Source of the DNA: Mycobacterium sp. DL99
GTDB taxonomy: Bacteria; Actinomycetota; Actinomycetes; Mycobacteriales; Mycobacteriaceae
NCBI RefSeq assembly: GCF_004762045.1
Contig: NZ_SJOM01000007.1
Span: forward strand, 1,269,672 to 1,333,671
Direction: 5' to 3'
DNA length: 64,000 nucleotides
Shown: positions 24,320 through 33,717 of the stretch, piece after piece
Layout of the letters: each line of letters opens with the position of its first letter
Position numbering within the stretch: the first letter of the stretch is position 1
The notes under the pieces: model-generated
What the model was told of the DNA's origin: nothing
The model's input: only the letters and a program-made list of their open reading frames with translations
Database searches by the model: none
Position numbers and translations under genes: made by a program

Positions 24320-26695
24320 TCAGATCATGTCGTTCTTCGTGAGCCAGCGCATCACCGGCCAGCCGATGAACACCGGCAACCAGCAGGTCAGCACCCGGTA
24401 GAGCAGCACCGCCGGCACTGCGATCCCGGCAGGCACGCCGAATGCCGCGAGACCACCGATCAGGGCCGCCTCGACCGCGCCCACACCGCCGGGGGTGGGG
24501 GCTGCCGAGGCCAGGGTGCCGCCGACCATGGTGACGACCGTGACGGTGATGAATGAGGTGGTTCCGCCGAACGCCTCGACGCTGGCCCACAGTGCCAGGG
24601 CTGCGCCGAGAGTCGTGCCCGCGGCGCCCAACACGATGAGCGCCAACCGTTGTGGTTCGCGGGCCAGTTTGACCAGGTCGTCGGTGACCTCTTTGAGTTT
24701 GGGGCGCAACGAGGACGACAGCCAGCGCCGCAGTTTGGGCACGGCCAGGAACGCCCCGATCAGCCCGAGTGCGAGCCCGGCGATGAGGTACAGGACGGTG
24801 GAGCTCGGGACGAAATGCGACAGGTCGGCCGAGGCCCCGGCCATGGTGCTGAAGAAGATCAGCAGGATCACGTGCACGATCACCTGTACCGACTGCTGCA
24901 GGGCCACCGCCGCGGTGGCACGCGTCGTGCTCAGCCCGCCCTTCTGCAGGAACCGGGTGCTCAGTGCCAGGCCGCCGACGCCCGCGGGCGTGGTGGTGGC
25001 GGCAAAGGTGTTGGCCACCTGCATGATCGAGAGGTTGCGGAAACTCACCAGCCCGTCGGCACATGCCCACAGCGCGGCCGCCGCGCCGACATAGGTCAGG
25101 GCCGAGACGGTCAGCCCGAGCAGGGCCCACGACCAGTCCACGGTGCGCAGTTCGGAGAAGAACGTCGGCACCGTGCTGATGAACGGGTAGGCCACGTAGA
25201 CCAACGCCACCAGCAGCACCAGCTGGATCACCTGGGTGCGGGTGAACCGGGTGATGGTCTCGGCCTGGATCTGGTCGGCACCGGTCTGGCGTTTCACCTC
25301 ATCGCGTGCGGCGGCCATCACTGCTTTGGCGTCGGGAACGGCGTCGCGCACCCGGGACGGCACCGCGGCCTTGGTCAGCCGGCGTGATGCGGTGAGCACG
25401 GTGTCGCGGCCGAACGCATCGATCGCCGCGGTGACCGCCGCCTTCGCGTCGTACAACGCCGTGGTGGTGACGAGCAGTTGCGCGATGTCGGACTGCAATT
25501 GGGCGTCGGTGGCACCGTATTCGGCGCTGCCGAACCCGCCGAACAGCACGGCGCCGTCGTCGACGGTGATCTCGTTGCTGCACAGGTCGCCGTGGGATAT
25601 CTGGTGGTCGTGCAGGGTGCGCAGCGCGTTCCAGACGCGACCGACGGTGGTTTCTTCGGTGCTGTGGTCCAGCGGGATGCCGCGTTTGCGGTTGTGTGCG
25701 TAGAGCGTCCACCCGCGGTCCAGCGCCGCCACCGACATGGTCGACGTGCTCGCCAGGCCCAGGTCGCCGATGGCGATGGCCATCAAGGCCCGGTGCTCGA
25801 CGGCGCGGCGCATCGAGGTCTGCAGGGGCGCGGTCTCATTGGAGCGCAGCCGTAGCTTGCGCCACACCTGCCGTACGGCGCCGCCACTCTGTTGGTTGGG
25901 GCCGTAAAGCTCGACGATGGCGCTGGAGTCGGGATCCGGCGACTGCGCGGTCAAAGTCAACGGGCCGGCGCCGGCCGGGCGCACCACGGTGAACGCCGAG
26001 ACGACGAACCCGCGCCGGGCCAGCGCGCGCACCGCGCCGTCGAGCGGGACTTCCAGGGCGGGGGTGCCGACGAGCCACACCACCAGGGCGCCGACGAACC
26101 AGCCCGCGGTCAGGCCCAGCAGGGAGCGGGCCGGCACGACGGCGCTGACCACCAGATGGATCGGGACAAATGCCAGCAGCAGCGTCCACCACCAGCGGCG
26201 CAGCCGGCGTGACAGCCACGGCCCGGAGACGGTGAGGACAGCGGCGAGCATGCCGATCCAGCGCGGGTCATCGAGGAACTGCGAGAGCTGGGAGCTGAGC
26301 CGGTCCGAGAGATCGAAATGCCATCTGGGCGCGGCGATGCCGTTGGCGGTGATCGACAGCGACAGCATGGTGATCAGGGCCGCGGCGGCATAGGCGCCGA
26401 GCAGTTTCCACTGGCGTCCCAGGACCAGGCTGACCAGGATCACGAACGGCAGTGCCAGGATCGCGATGCCGTACGCCAGGTAGACCAGGTTGGACTGGGT
26501 GGGCGTCAGCACGCCGACGATCTCGGAGATCGACTTCTCCAGCGCCACCCACTCGTAGCGGGTGATCAGCGAGCTGGTGATGACGGTGGCCAGGAAGATC
26601 GCGGCCAGCGTCAGCCGCAGGATGTCGTTGGTGCGACGGGTCGGCGGTTGCAGGAGGCTGCCGGTGACAGTGATGTCCCGTCCGTCAACGCGCAA
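24320..26695 (-). CDS. LPG-synthase-TM/flippase-like membrane protein with a kinase-like cytoplasmic insert
   Basis: 791 aa in three parts. Residues 25-210 form about six hydrophobic helices. Residues 220-475 are a soluble region resembling a small-molecule/protein kinase fold: YAHNRKRG, then HGDLCSNEI (368-376) where kinases have HxDxxxxN, and LFGGFG (384-389) where they have the DFG Asp. Residues 485-785 form an eight-helix PF03706-type domain (the AglD/MprF flippase module), with the family hallmark TPGGVGAVEA near the end. The Gly in place of the metal-binding Asp suggests a pseudokinase. A likely role is lipid-linked sugar or lipid translocation controlled by the insert. No operon partner; the upstream kinase gene is divergent. 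Confidence 0.75.
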   Translation of the reverse strand: MRVDGRDITVTGSLLQPPTRRTNDILRLTLAAIFLATVITSSLITRYEWVALEKSISEIVGVLTPTQSNLVYLAYGIAILALPFVILVSLVLGRQWKLLGAYAAAALITMLSLSITANGIAAPRWHFDLSDRLSSQLSQFLDDPRWIGMLAAVLTVSGPWLSRRLRRWWWTLLLAFVPIHLVVSAVVPARSLLGLTAGWFVGALVVWLVGTPALEVPLDGAVRALARRGFVVSAFTVVRPAGAGPLTLTAQSPDPDSSAIVELYGPNQQSGGAVRQVWRKLRLRSNETAPLQTSMRRAVEHRALMAIAIGDLGLASTSTMSVAALDRGWTLYAHNRKRGIPLDHSTEETTVGRVWNALRTLHDHQISHGDLCSNEITVDDGAVLFGGFGSAEYGATDAQLQSDIAQLLVTTTALYDAKAAVTAAIDAFGRDTVLTASRRLTKAAVPSRVRDAVPDAKAVMAAARDEVKRQTGADQIQAETITRFTRTQVIQLVLLVALVYVAYPFISTVPTFFSELRTVDWSWALLGLTVSALTYVGAAAALWACADGLVSFRNLSIMQVANTFAATTTPAGVGGLALSTRFLQKGGLSTTRATAAVALQQSVQVIVHVILLIFFSTMAGASADLSHFVPSSTVLYLIAGLALGLIGAFLAVPKLRRWLSSSLRPKLKEVTDDLVKLAREPQRLALIVLGAAGTTLGAALALWASVEAFGGTTSFITVTVVTMVGGTLASAAPTPGGVGAVEAALIGGLAAFGVPAGIAVPAVLLYRVLTCWLPVFIGWPVMRWLTKNDMI

Positions 26696-26943
26696 TGTTC
26701 CCCCTTTCCCAGCCGGTTATCGAGACCCGCTATCAAAGCCCGCGACCAAAGTAGCGGGATCGGATGCGGATATCGGCATTTGGTGGGGATCTGGACCGTT
26801 ACGAATTCACATCGGTCTCATTCGTCACCGAGGGCGACAATTTTTGCTCGCGCGTTGTGATCCAGGGCGACGCATGCGGCAAACGTGATGTAACTTCGAT
26901 CGACATGCCGACGCCGAATTGGCCGCTCCGGAGGAGTTGAACG

Positions 26944-28743
26944 GTGGATTCGACCCCATTCGGGCACTATCAGCTGCAGAAGCTGATCGGTCGGGGCGGG
27001 ATGGGTGAGGTTTACCAGGCCTACGATTCCGACACCGATCGCGTCGTCGCGCTCAAGGTTCTGCCGCCGCACCTGGCCCAGGACCGGGCTTTCCAGGAGC
27101 GGTTCAGGCAGGAATCGCATGCCGCGGCCGGGGTCAACGATCCGCATGTGGTGCCGATCCACGGCTACGGCGAGATCGACGGCCGGCTCTACCTGGACAT
27201 GCGGCTGATCGAGGGACGCAACCTCGGCGCCATGCTCGCCAACACCGGGAAGCCGATGGAGCCGGCTGCTGCGGTGAGCATGGTCGAGCAGGTCGGAATG
27301 GCGCTCGACGCCGCCCACCGGGTGGGGCTGGTCCATCGGGACGTCAAACCGTCGAACATCCTGATCGCTGACAACGACTTCGTCTATCTCATCGATTTCG
27401 GGTTGGCTCGCTGCGCCGACGACGTGGGGGTGACCACCGCGGGCAGCACGGTGGGCACGCTGGCGTACATGGCCCCGGAGCGGTTCGAAGGCGGGAAGGC
27501 CGATCCGCGCTCGGACATCTACGCACTGGCGTGCGTGCTCTACGAATGCCTCACTGGAGTGCGGCCCTATCCAGGGGACAGTCTTGAGCAGCAGATCGCC
27601 GGGCACATGGTGTCCCCGGCGCCGCGGGCGTCCGACAAGGATCCGCGCCTGGCGGCCTTCGACGAGGTGATCGCCAAGGGCATGGCCAAGAAGCCGTCCA
27701 AGCGCTATCAGACCGCTGGGGATCTGGCAGCTGCGGCGCGCGCCGCGTCGGCGGTGCCCGTGCGCCCGGGCGGGCGGTCGGGGCGCCATTCGGCACAGCG
27801 GGTTCCGACCCGGGCGCGGGTGTCCAAGAAGGTGGCTGTTATCGCCGGAGCGACCGTTCTGGTGGCGGCGCTGGGCGCGGTGGGGGTGTGGCAGCTGCGC
27901 GATGACGGTTCGGGCCGTGTTGCCAATGTGGCCGGTTCAGCCGGGTCCGGTCCGGTGCAGGTGCCGACGGGTGCGGTGGACGAGATCGCGCAGACGGTGC
28001 CGTCAGGGATCCGCGGCTCCGGGCGACTGGTGATCGGGGTGAATGTGCCCTACGCGCCCAACGAGTTCAAGAATTCCAGCGGCGAGATCGTCGGGTTCGA
28101 CATCGATCTGATGAAGGCCGTCGCGCGCACGATGGGGTTGGTGCCCGACTTCCGCGAGACCGGTTTCGAGGGGATTCTGCCGTCGGTTCAGGACGGCAAC
28201 TTCAACGTCGGGATGTCCTCGATCACCGACACCGCCGAGCGCGAGAAAGAGGCCGACTTCGTCACCTACTTCCAGGCGGGCACGCTGTGGGCGCGGCGGG
28301 CCGGATCGTCGGCCGATCCCGGATCCCCGTGCGGGCTGCGAGTAGGCGTGGCGTACAGCACGATTCAGGAGACTCAGGAGATCCCGGCCAAATCGGATGC
28401 CTGCGTGGCGGCCGGGCTGCCGCCCATCGAGAAAGTGGTGCGCACCCATCAGGACGAGGTGACGGCCGCGCTGATCGCCGGCGAGGTCGACGCGATGACC
28501 GCCGATTCACCCGTCGCGGGATTCGCAATCAAGCTCAGCGGCAGTGCGCTGGAGCCGGCCGGTGAGGTGTTCGACTCCGCGCCTTACGGCTGGCCCGTGG
28601 CCAAGGGGTCCGGTTTGGCCGAGTCGCTGCGGCTGGCGCTGGAGCACGTGATGAACACCGGGGAGTACCGCACGATCGCCACCATGTGGGGCGTGGAGAA
28701 GGGCATGATCACCCAGCCGGTGATCAATGGTGCCTTCCACTAA
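26944..28743 (+). CDS. Receptor Ser/Thr protein kinase fused to an extracellular solute-binding domain
   Basis: 599 aa from GTG 26944 (GGAGGAG upstream). A cytoplasmic Hanks-type kinase occupies residues 8-265: GRGGMGEVY, K38, HRDVKPSN with D133, DFG at 151-153, MAPER at 176-180. A basic juxtamembrane stretch and one transmembrane helix (about 297-318) follow. Residues 360-590 form an SBP_bac_3 domain, the fold of polar amino-acid ABC receptors (IGVNVPYAPNEF, GFDIDLMKAVA, two Cys for a disulfide). The kinase therefore probably senses an amino-acid-like ligand outside the cell. All catalytic residues are intact. It converges on an LppH-like lipoprotein gene with a 12-bp gap. Confidence 0.92.
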   Translation: MDSTPFGHYQLQKLIGRGGMGEVYQAYDSDTDRVVALKVLPPHLAQDRAFQERFRQESHAAAGVNDPHVVPIHGYGEIDGRLYLDMRLIEGRNLGAMLANTGKPMEPAAAVSMVEQVGMALDAAHRVGLVHRDVKPSNILIADNDFVYLIDFGLARCADDVGVTTAGSTVGTLAYMAPERFEGGKADPRSDIYALACVLYECLTGVRPYPGDSLEQQIAGHMVSPAPRASDKDPRLAAFDEVIAKGMAKKPSKRYQTAGDLAAAARAASAVPVRPGGRSGRHSAQRVPTRARVSKKVAVIAGATVLVAALGAVGVWQLRDDGSGRVANVAGSAGSGPVQVPTGAVDEIAQTVPSGIRGSGRLVIGVNVPYAPNEFKNSSGEIVGFDIDLMKAVARTMGLVPDFRETGFEGILPSVQDGNFNVGMSSITDTAEREKEADFVTYFQAGTLWARRAGSSADPGSPCGLRVGVAYSTIQETQEIPAKSDACVAAGLPPIEKVVRTHQDEVTAALIAGEVDAMTADSPVAGFAIKLSGSALEPAGEVFDSAPYGWPVAKGSGLAESLRLALEHVMNTGEYRTIATMWGVEKGMITQPVINGAFH

Positions 28744-28755
28744 GGATTTTGGATC

Positions 28756-29436
28756 TCAGACCGCGTTGCGGCCGGCGATGGCCTTGGCCAGTTGCACCAC
28801 CTGGCCGTCGGTCAGGTTGGTTCCGGTGATCCGCACATCGACGACGACGTTGTCGACGGCCAGGATCGCTCGGCGGCTGCCCTGCTGCGGGCTGGTCGGT
28901 GACTGCTCATTGGTGACGTCGATGTCGTCGACGACGCTCGGGTTGCCGAGCACGAAGGTACTGGGCCGGCGATTGCTGTCGTAGCTGATCGTAAGGTTGT
29001 CCCCGGCGCATTGCCGCCAGGTGTCCACCGTGCGGGCGACGAGTGTCTTTGCGGCCGTGGGGGTATCGAAGGCCGTGACGGCCTGATCGACCTCCAGGTC
29101 GTCGCCCTCGTCGGCGAACAGGGACTCGCGGAACTGCCGGAATCCGCTGTCGCGGTACACCTCGTCCATGGCATTGCCGATGACAGCCAGGCACACCGGC
29201 CGCGACGCGTGCTCGTCGGCGTCGAGCCTGGCGGGCTGACGTAGTGCGGTCTTGGAGCGCAGCCCTGTGGTGGCCAGGATCGTGTTGAGCTCGGATTCGC
29301 TGGCGAGCATGCTGCCGAGGACGTCGACATGTGGACTGCCGTCGTCGCCGGTTTGCTTGGTGCTGCACCCGCTGAGGGCGGCACCCGCCAGCGCGATAGC
29401 CGCGATGACGGGGACGACCACTCGTTGCACGTCCAT
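28756..29436 (-). CDS. PknH-type sensor domain lipoprotein (LppH-like), copy 1
   Basis: 226 aa. Signal peptide with lipobox (ALSGC) followed by the PknH_C extracellular sensor domain: VDVLGSMLASESELN, ...VDTWRQCAG..., ending RITGTNLTDGQVVQLAKAIAGRNAV. In M. tuberculosis the same domain is the outer part of kinase PknH and of lipoprotein LppH. Here it stands alone, convergent with the kinase gene. Copy 2 at 35827 shares the motif HVDVLGSM.ASESE and the C-terminus AKIIAGRNAL. Four conserved Cys likely form disulfides. Confidence 0.85.
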   Translation of the reverse strand: MDVQRVVVPVIAAIALAGAALSGCSTKQTGDDGSPHVDVLGSMLASESELNTILATTGLRSKTALRQPARLDADEHASRPVCLAVIGNAMDEVYRDSGFRQFRESLFADEGDDLEVDQAVTAFDTPTAAKTLVARTVDTWRQCAGDNLTISYDSNRRPSTFVLGNPSVVDDIDVTNEQSPTSPQQGSRRAILAVDNVVVDVRITGTNLTDGQVVQLAKAIAGRNAV

Positions 29437-29858
29437 CTGACCCCCTTGCCCGTGTTTGCTGATCGTAATCTGTCAGAGGGGCCGGGCGCAGCGTTCGAGG
29501 ATGCGCTGAACATCCGCAATCACACGGGTCACAGCAGCACCAGGGGGAGTGCCCATATTCGATCCCGGGAAGCGGTATCGCGGGTGATGCCAGTTCCGGG
29601 CAAGGCGGACCCGTGCAGTTGACAATGCCTGTGGTGCAGCGTTGACTAGGGTTCTGGCCCGGATCCCGTCACTAGGCACAATCGATCCAAGCGCTAGCGG
29701 AGAGCAATCAGTTTTCCTGCGGTATCGCGAAATTCGGTTCAGTTCATTCACGTCGGTCTTGACGTGCTCGGAGTAGCCCGAGATGTCGGCCGCGAGCCGA
29801 AGCGAGGGCAGTCATTACGCACATCACCGAGCCGCGGGTAATCGGCAATCACGCAGAC

Positions 29859-29963
29859 ATGGGGCCGTCAAAGCCGAAAAGCGCTGACGATTCAGAAGTT
29901 TCAATCGCGGCCTTGACCGCCGGGGAAGTGCTTCGCGCCCAGATCATGTCGGGTTCATCTTGA
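29859..29963 (+). CDS. Possible 34-aa leader peptide coupled to the glycosyltransferase
   Basis: ATG 29859 to TGA 29963 encodes a short polar peptide (MGPSKPKSADDSEVS... to IMSGSS). Its TGA overlaps the TTG start of the glycosyltransferase (TTGA), which fits translational coupling. No good Shine-Dalgarno site is visible, so the call is weak. The remaining 400 bp back to the lipoprotein gene show no other gene or obvious site. Confidence 0.35.
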   Translation: MGPSKPKSADDSEVSIAALTAGEVLRAQIMSGSS

Positions 29964-31138
29964 GTGCTCCGTCCGTTCTGCACTTGCCGGCGGGCCCTAC
30001 CGCGGTGCGCGCCTATCCCGACTCTCTCAGGGTTGGGATCCTCAGCACGTATCCGCCGACTCCTTGCGGTCTGGCGACGTTCAGCGCATCGCTCACGCGC
30101 GGTTTGTCCGCGACCGGTGCGGATGTGAGTGTCGTTCGAGTCTCTGATGGTTCGCCGTCCGGCGACGGTCGGGTGGTCGGCGAGTTGGTCAACGGATCCG
30201 AGGCATCGATGGCTGCCAGTTCGGATCTGCTCAATCACAACGACATTGCCGTCATCCAGCACGAGTACGGCCTCTACGGGGGATTGGACGGCGACGAGAT
30301 TGTCGACATCATCGGTGACCTCGACATCCCGTCGATCGTCGTTGTGCACACCGTTCTCAAAGATCCGACGCCCCACCAGCGTTCACTACTCGAGGTAGTG
30401 GCGGCGCTGGCGGACCGGGTCGTCGTCATGTCCGAGGCGGCCCACCGGCGACTGTGTCTCGGCTTCCACGTTGACCGACACAAGGTCACCACGATCCCGC
30501 ACGGTGCGATGGTCCCGGCACCCGCGCAGACCAAGCGCGGCGGCAGACCCACCCTGTTGACCTGGGGGTTGCTCGGGCCGGGAAAGGGTATCGAGCGGGT
30601 CATCGACTCAATGGGCGAGCTGCATCAGCTCAACGGCCGACCACGGTACCTGGTGGCCGGCCAGACCCATCCAAAGGTGCTGGCTGCCGATGGTGAGGAG
30701 TACCGCGACTTCTGTATCGAGAAGGCACGGTTGAGTGGCCTCGCCGACGCAGTGCACTTCGACTCCGGCTACCTCGATGCGCGGTCGCTGACTGCTCAGC
30801 TCCGGGCCGCGGCTGTGGTGGTACTGCCCTACGACTCGACCGAGCAGGTCACGTCCGGGGTGCTGGTCGACGCGATTGCCCATGGGCGGCCTGTTGTCGC
30901 TACCGCCTTTCCGCATGCCGTCGAGCTACTCGGGAGTGGGGCCGGCATTGCGGTCGAGCACGGGAATCCGGAGGCGCTCACCGCCGCCCTGCGCAGCGTG
31001 CTCACCCAACCGCGCCTCGCCGGCGCGATGGCCGCCGAGGCTCGTCGGCTGGCGCCCGCGATGTCGTGGTCCGTCGTCGCGAATTCGTACCAGTCGGTGG
31101 CACGGCAGATCCTGGCCAAGCGATCGGAACGCCAGTGA
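29960..31138 (+). CDS. GT4-type glycosyltransferase
   Basis: 392 aa from TTG 29960 (a later GTG near 30005 is possible). The N-terminal Rossmann domain has the usual LSTYPPTPCGLATF loop, and the C-terminal GT-B domain keeps LLGPGKGIERVI and the E-x7-E-like region around LPYDSTEQVTSGVLVDAIAHG, which binds the sugar nucleotide. It heads a three-gene operon (start/stop overlaps GTGA and ATGA) with an alpha/alpha-barrel protein and a GH130 enzyme. The donor is probably GDP-mannose or UDP-sugar; not determinable from sequence. Confidence 0.88.
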   Translation: MSAPSVLHLPAGPTAVRAYPDSLRVGILSTYPPTPCGLATFSASLTRGLSATGADVSVVRVSDGSPSGDGRVVGELVNGSEASMAASSDLLNHNDIAVIQHEYGLYGGLDGDEIVDIIGDLDIPSIVVVHTVLKDPTPHQRSLLEVVAALADRVVVMSEAAHRRLCLGFHVDRHKVTTIPHGAMVPAPAQTKRGGRPTLLTWGLLGPGKGIERVIDSMGELHQLNGRPRYLVAGQTHPKVLAADGEEYRDFCIEKARLSGLADAVHFDSGYLDARSLTAQLRAAAVVVLPYDSTEQVTSGVLVDAIAHGRPVVATAFPHAVELLGSGAGIAVEHGNPEALTAALRSVLTQPRLAGAMAAEARRLAPAMSWSVVANSYQSVARQILAKRSERQ

Positions 31139-32154
31139 CCGACCTGCCGATTCCGCGGTTCGACCACCTGCTGCGGATGACGGACGGCAGCGGCACCTTC
31201 GAACATGCCCGACTGGCTGAACCGAGAGCCGAAAACGGTTACTGCACGGACGATATGGCGCGCGTATTGATCGTCGCCACCCGCGCACCCGGCCCCGACA
31301 GTGACCTGAACCGTCTGGCGGGTGTGGCGATGCGCTTCCTCAACGAGGCGCAGACGCTCACCGGCGCCTGCCACAACCGTATGGACCGCACCGGCACGTG
31401 GGTCGACGAACCGGCGCTGGAGGACTCTTGGGGCCGCTGCCTGTGGGGCCTGGGCACCGCGGCTGCGCACAGTGATGTCGGCATGGTCCGCCAGATGGCG
31501 GTCATCCAGTTCAAGCGTGCCGCGCAGCAGCGGTCGATATGGCCACGGGCGATGGCGTTCGCTGTGCTGGGAGCGGCTGAGCTGCTCTCCGCCCAACCCG
31601 GGCACAGTGCCGCCCTCGCACTCATCACCGACTACGTCGCCGGTATCCCCGCGCCCACCGGTAACCCGGCCTGGCCCTGGCCCGAACCGCGACTCGCCTA
31701 CGCCAATGCGGTTCTCGCCGAGGCCATGATTGCCGCGGGCGTCGCGATCGACGACTCGGCGCTGTACAACCGGGGCCTGGACCTGCTGGCATGGCTGGTC
31801 GAGCGCGAGACGGCCGACGATCACCTGTCGGTCACACCCGCCGGCGGCTGGGGTGCCGATGACCCGCGACCGGGATTCGACCAGCAGCCGATCGAGGTCG
31901 CTGCACTGGCGGATGCATGTGCCCGCGCCGCAGCTGTTGATCCGAGCGCCATCTGGCCGGAAACCGTGCGGGCCGCTGCCGCCTGGTTTCAGGGTGCCAA
32001 CGACATCGGCGAGCTGATGTGGGATCCCGAGACCGGAGGCGGATTCGACGGGTTGCACGCCGATGGGGTGAACCGCAACCAGGGTGCCGAGTCGACGCTG
32101 GCGGCGCTCTCGACTTTTCTGCAGGCGCAACGCTTTTCTCATGTCACCCCATGA
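31135..32154 (+). CDS. Alpha/alpha-barrel glycosidase-like protein
   Basis: 339 aa from GTG 31135, which overlaps the glycosyltransferase stop (GTGA). Repeated helix pairs with conserved aromatic and acidic positions (ENGYCTDDMARVL, EDSWGRCLWGLG, WPWPEPRLAYANAVLAEAM) indicate an (alpha/alpha)6-toroid carbohydrate-active fold. No catalytic pair can be named safely. Proteins of this type frequently sit between a glycosyltransferase and a GH130 enzyme, as here. There is no signal peptide, so it acts in the cytoplasm. Confidence 0.7.
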   Translation: MTDLPIPRFDHLLRMTDGSGTFEHARLAEPRAENGYCTDDMARVLIVATRAPGPDSDLNRLAGVAMRFLNEAQTLTGACHNRMDRTGTWVDEPALEDSWGRCLWGLGTAAAHSDVGMVRQMAVIQFKRAAQQRSIWPRAMAFAVLGAAELLSAQPGHSAALALITDYVAGIPAPTGNPAWPWPEPRLAYANAVLAEAMIAAGVAIDDSALYNRGLDLLAWLVERETADDHLSVTPAGGWGADDPRPGFDQQPIEVAALADACARAAAVDPSAIWPETVRAAAAWFQGANDIGELMWDPETGGGFDGLHADGVNRNQGAESTLAALSTFLQAQRFSHVTP

Positions 32155-33629
32155 CGTCGATCCGGCCGGTAGCCCTCACGCGCAGTCCGCAGTGGTTGAG
32201 AGCTGACCATTCACGGGTGATCACGCAGCTGTTCGTACCGGGTCAGGAGGGTTTCGAGCATCAGGAATCCCGGGCGGGCAAGGTCCTCACCCGGATCCTG
32301 GATCTGGACGAGACCCAGGTGCTGTCGGCGCTGGACGACGTCCTTCTCGGATACGGTGATCGCCACCGCGGCCTCATCGACACGTTCCGGCGTCACGCCG
32401 CCGAACTGGCCGACCGGCTCGCTTCCGGTTCGAAACTGTCCGAGTCTCGAATGTTGTTGCTCGGCGCGGTGTTCACCAACGAATACGCGATCGAGGGTGC
32501 CGCATTGTGCAACCCCAGTATCGTCGTGCACCCGGACCAATCCGGAACCGCCACAGGCAGTGTGAGATTCGTGATGAGTGTGCGGGGGATCGGGGAGGGG
32601 CACCGGTCTTCGATCGGGTTCCGGACCGGCACCGTGGACGATGACGGCGGCGTCGTGGTCGACGACCCGGTACCGTTCGCCTCCGCCGGTGCGACCGTGC
32701 CGACACTCCTCGATGCGGATGTGTTCCGCAGCGAGCTGGCCTGGCTGCACGATGGCGGCGAGGCGTCCGACTATGTGCTCGATGCGCTCGGCGATCGGTT
32801 CACCCGTGCCGACCTGGATGAGCGGCTGGAGCAGTTGCAGCGACATCGCAGCACCCGCAGGCATGCACCGGCGACGATCGCGTCGATCCGAGCGATCGCG
32901 GACCGCGCGTACGGGGTCGAGTTCTCCGGCGATACCGCACTCTCCGAACGCGTGCTGTGGCCCGCTACCAGTGCTGAAGCCGCCGGAGTGGAGGACGCGC
33001 GGTTCGTGCGGTTCGTCGACGACGACGGTGCGGTCAGGTACTACGCGAGCTACACGGCGTACAGCGGCTCGCAGATCAGCCAACAGCTTCTTGCGACCAC
33101 TGATTTCCGGTCGTTCACTTCTGTGCCGATGGTCGGACGGGCCGCCGCGAACAAGGGACTTGCCCTGTTTCCGCGCCGGATCGGCGGACGATTCGCGGCC
33201 ATGTCGCGATCCGACCGGGAATCGAACACCATCGCCTATTCGGACCACCCGGCGGTGTGGACGAGCTCGTTGCCGTGCCAGCGGCCGACACAGGCCTGGG
33301 AGGCGCTCCAGCTGGGAAACTGCGGTCCACCCATCGAGACCGAGGATGGGTGGCTGGTGCTCACTCACGGCGTCGGCCCGATGCGCACCTACCGGATCGG
33401 GGCCCTTCTGCTCGACCTCGACGATCCAACCCGGATTCTCGGTCGGCTGACCGAACCGCTGCTGAGTGCGGCGGACGACGAACGCGACGGTTACGTGCCC
33501 AATGTCGTGTACTCCTGTGGCGCGCTCGTGCACGCCGGCACCTTGGTGCTGCCGTTCGGGGTCGGTGACTCCGCCATCCGCATCGCCACCGTTCCCCTGC
33601 CCGAACTGCTGGGCGCATTGCGCGCATAG
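32151..33629 (+). CDS. GH130-family glycosidase or mannoside phosphorylase
   Basis: 492 aa from ATG 32151, overlapping the previous stop (ATGA). Five-bladed propeller features of GH130 (PF04041) are visible: FNPSIV-like CNPSIVVHPDQ, GVEDARFVRF (carrying the family's key Asp/Glu region), NKGLALFPRRIGGRFAAMSR, and the late VPNVVYSCGAL. GH130 enzymes act on beta-mannosides by phosphorolysis or hydrolysis. With the glycosyltransferase and the barrel protein it suggests a cytoplasmic synthesis and turnover system for a small mannose-containing glycan. Confidence 0.85.
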   Translation: MTSIRPVALTRSPQWLRADHSRVITQLFVPGQEGFEHQESRAGKVLTRILDLDETQVLSALDDVLLGYGDRHRGLIDTFRRHAAELADRLASGSKLSESRMLLLGAVFTNEYAIEGAALCNPSIVVHPDQSGTATGSVRFVMSVRGIGEGHRSSIGFRTGTVDDDGGVVVDDPVPFASAGATVPTLLDADVFRSELAWLHDGGEASDYVLDALGDRFTRADLDERLEQLQRHRSTRRHAPATIASIRAIADRAYGVEFSGDTALSERVLWPATSAEAAGVEDARFVRFVDDDGAVRYYASYTAYSGSQISQQLLATTDFRSFTSVPMVGRAAANKGLALFPRRIGGRFAAMSRSDRESNTIAYSDHPAVWTSSLPCQRPTQAWEALQLGNCGPPIETEDGWLVLTHGVGPMRTYRIGALLLDLDDPTRILGRLTEPLLSAADDERDGYVPNVVYSCGALVHAGTLVLPFGVGDSAIRIATVPLPELLGALRA

Positions 33630-33717
33630 CGCAGCATGGGCACCGGTCACGGGTGCTCGACCTGGTGTGGTGGCAGGGATCGGTATCACCCCTTAGGCTG
33701 AAAGTACTTTCATCCAG

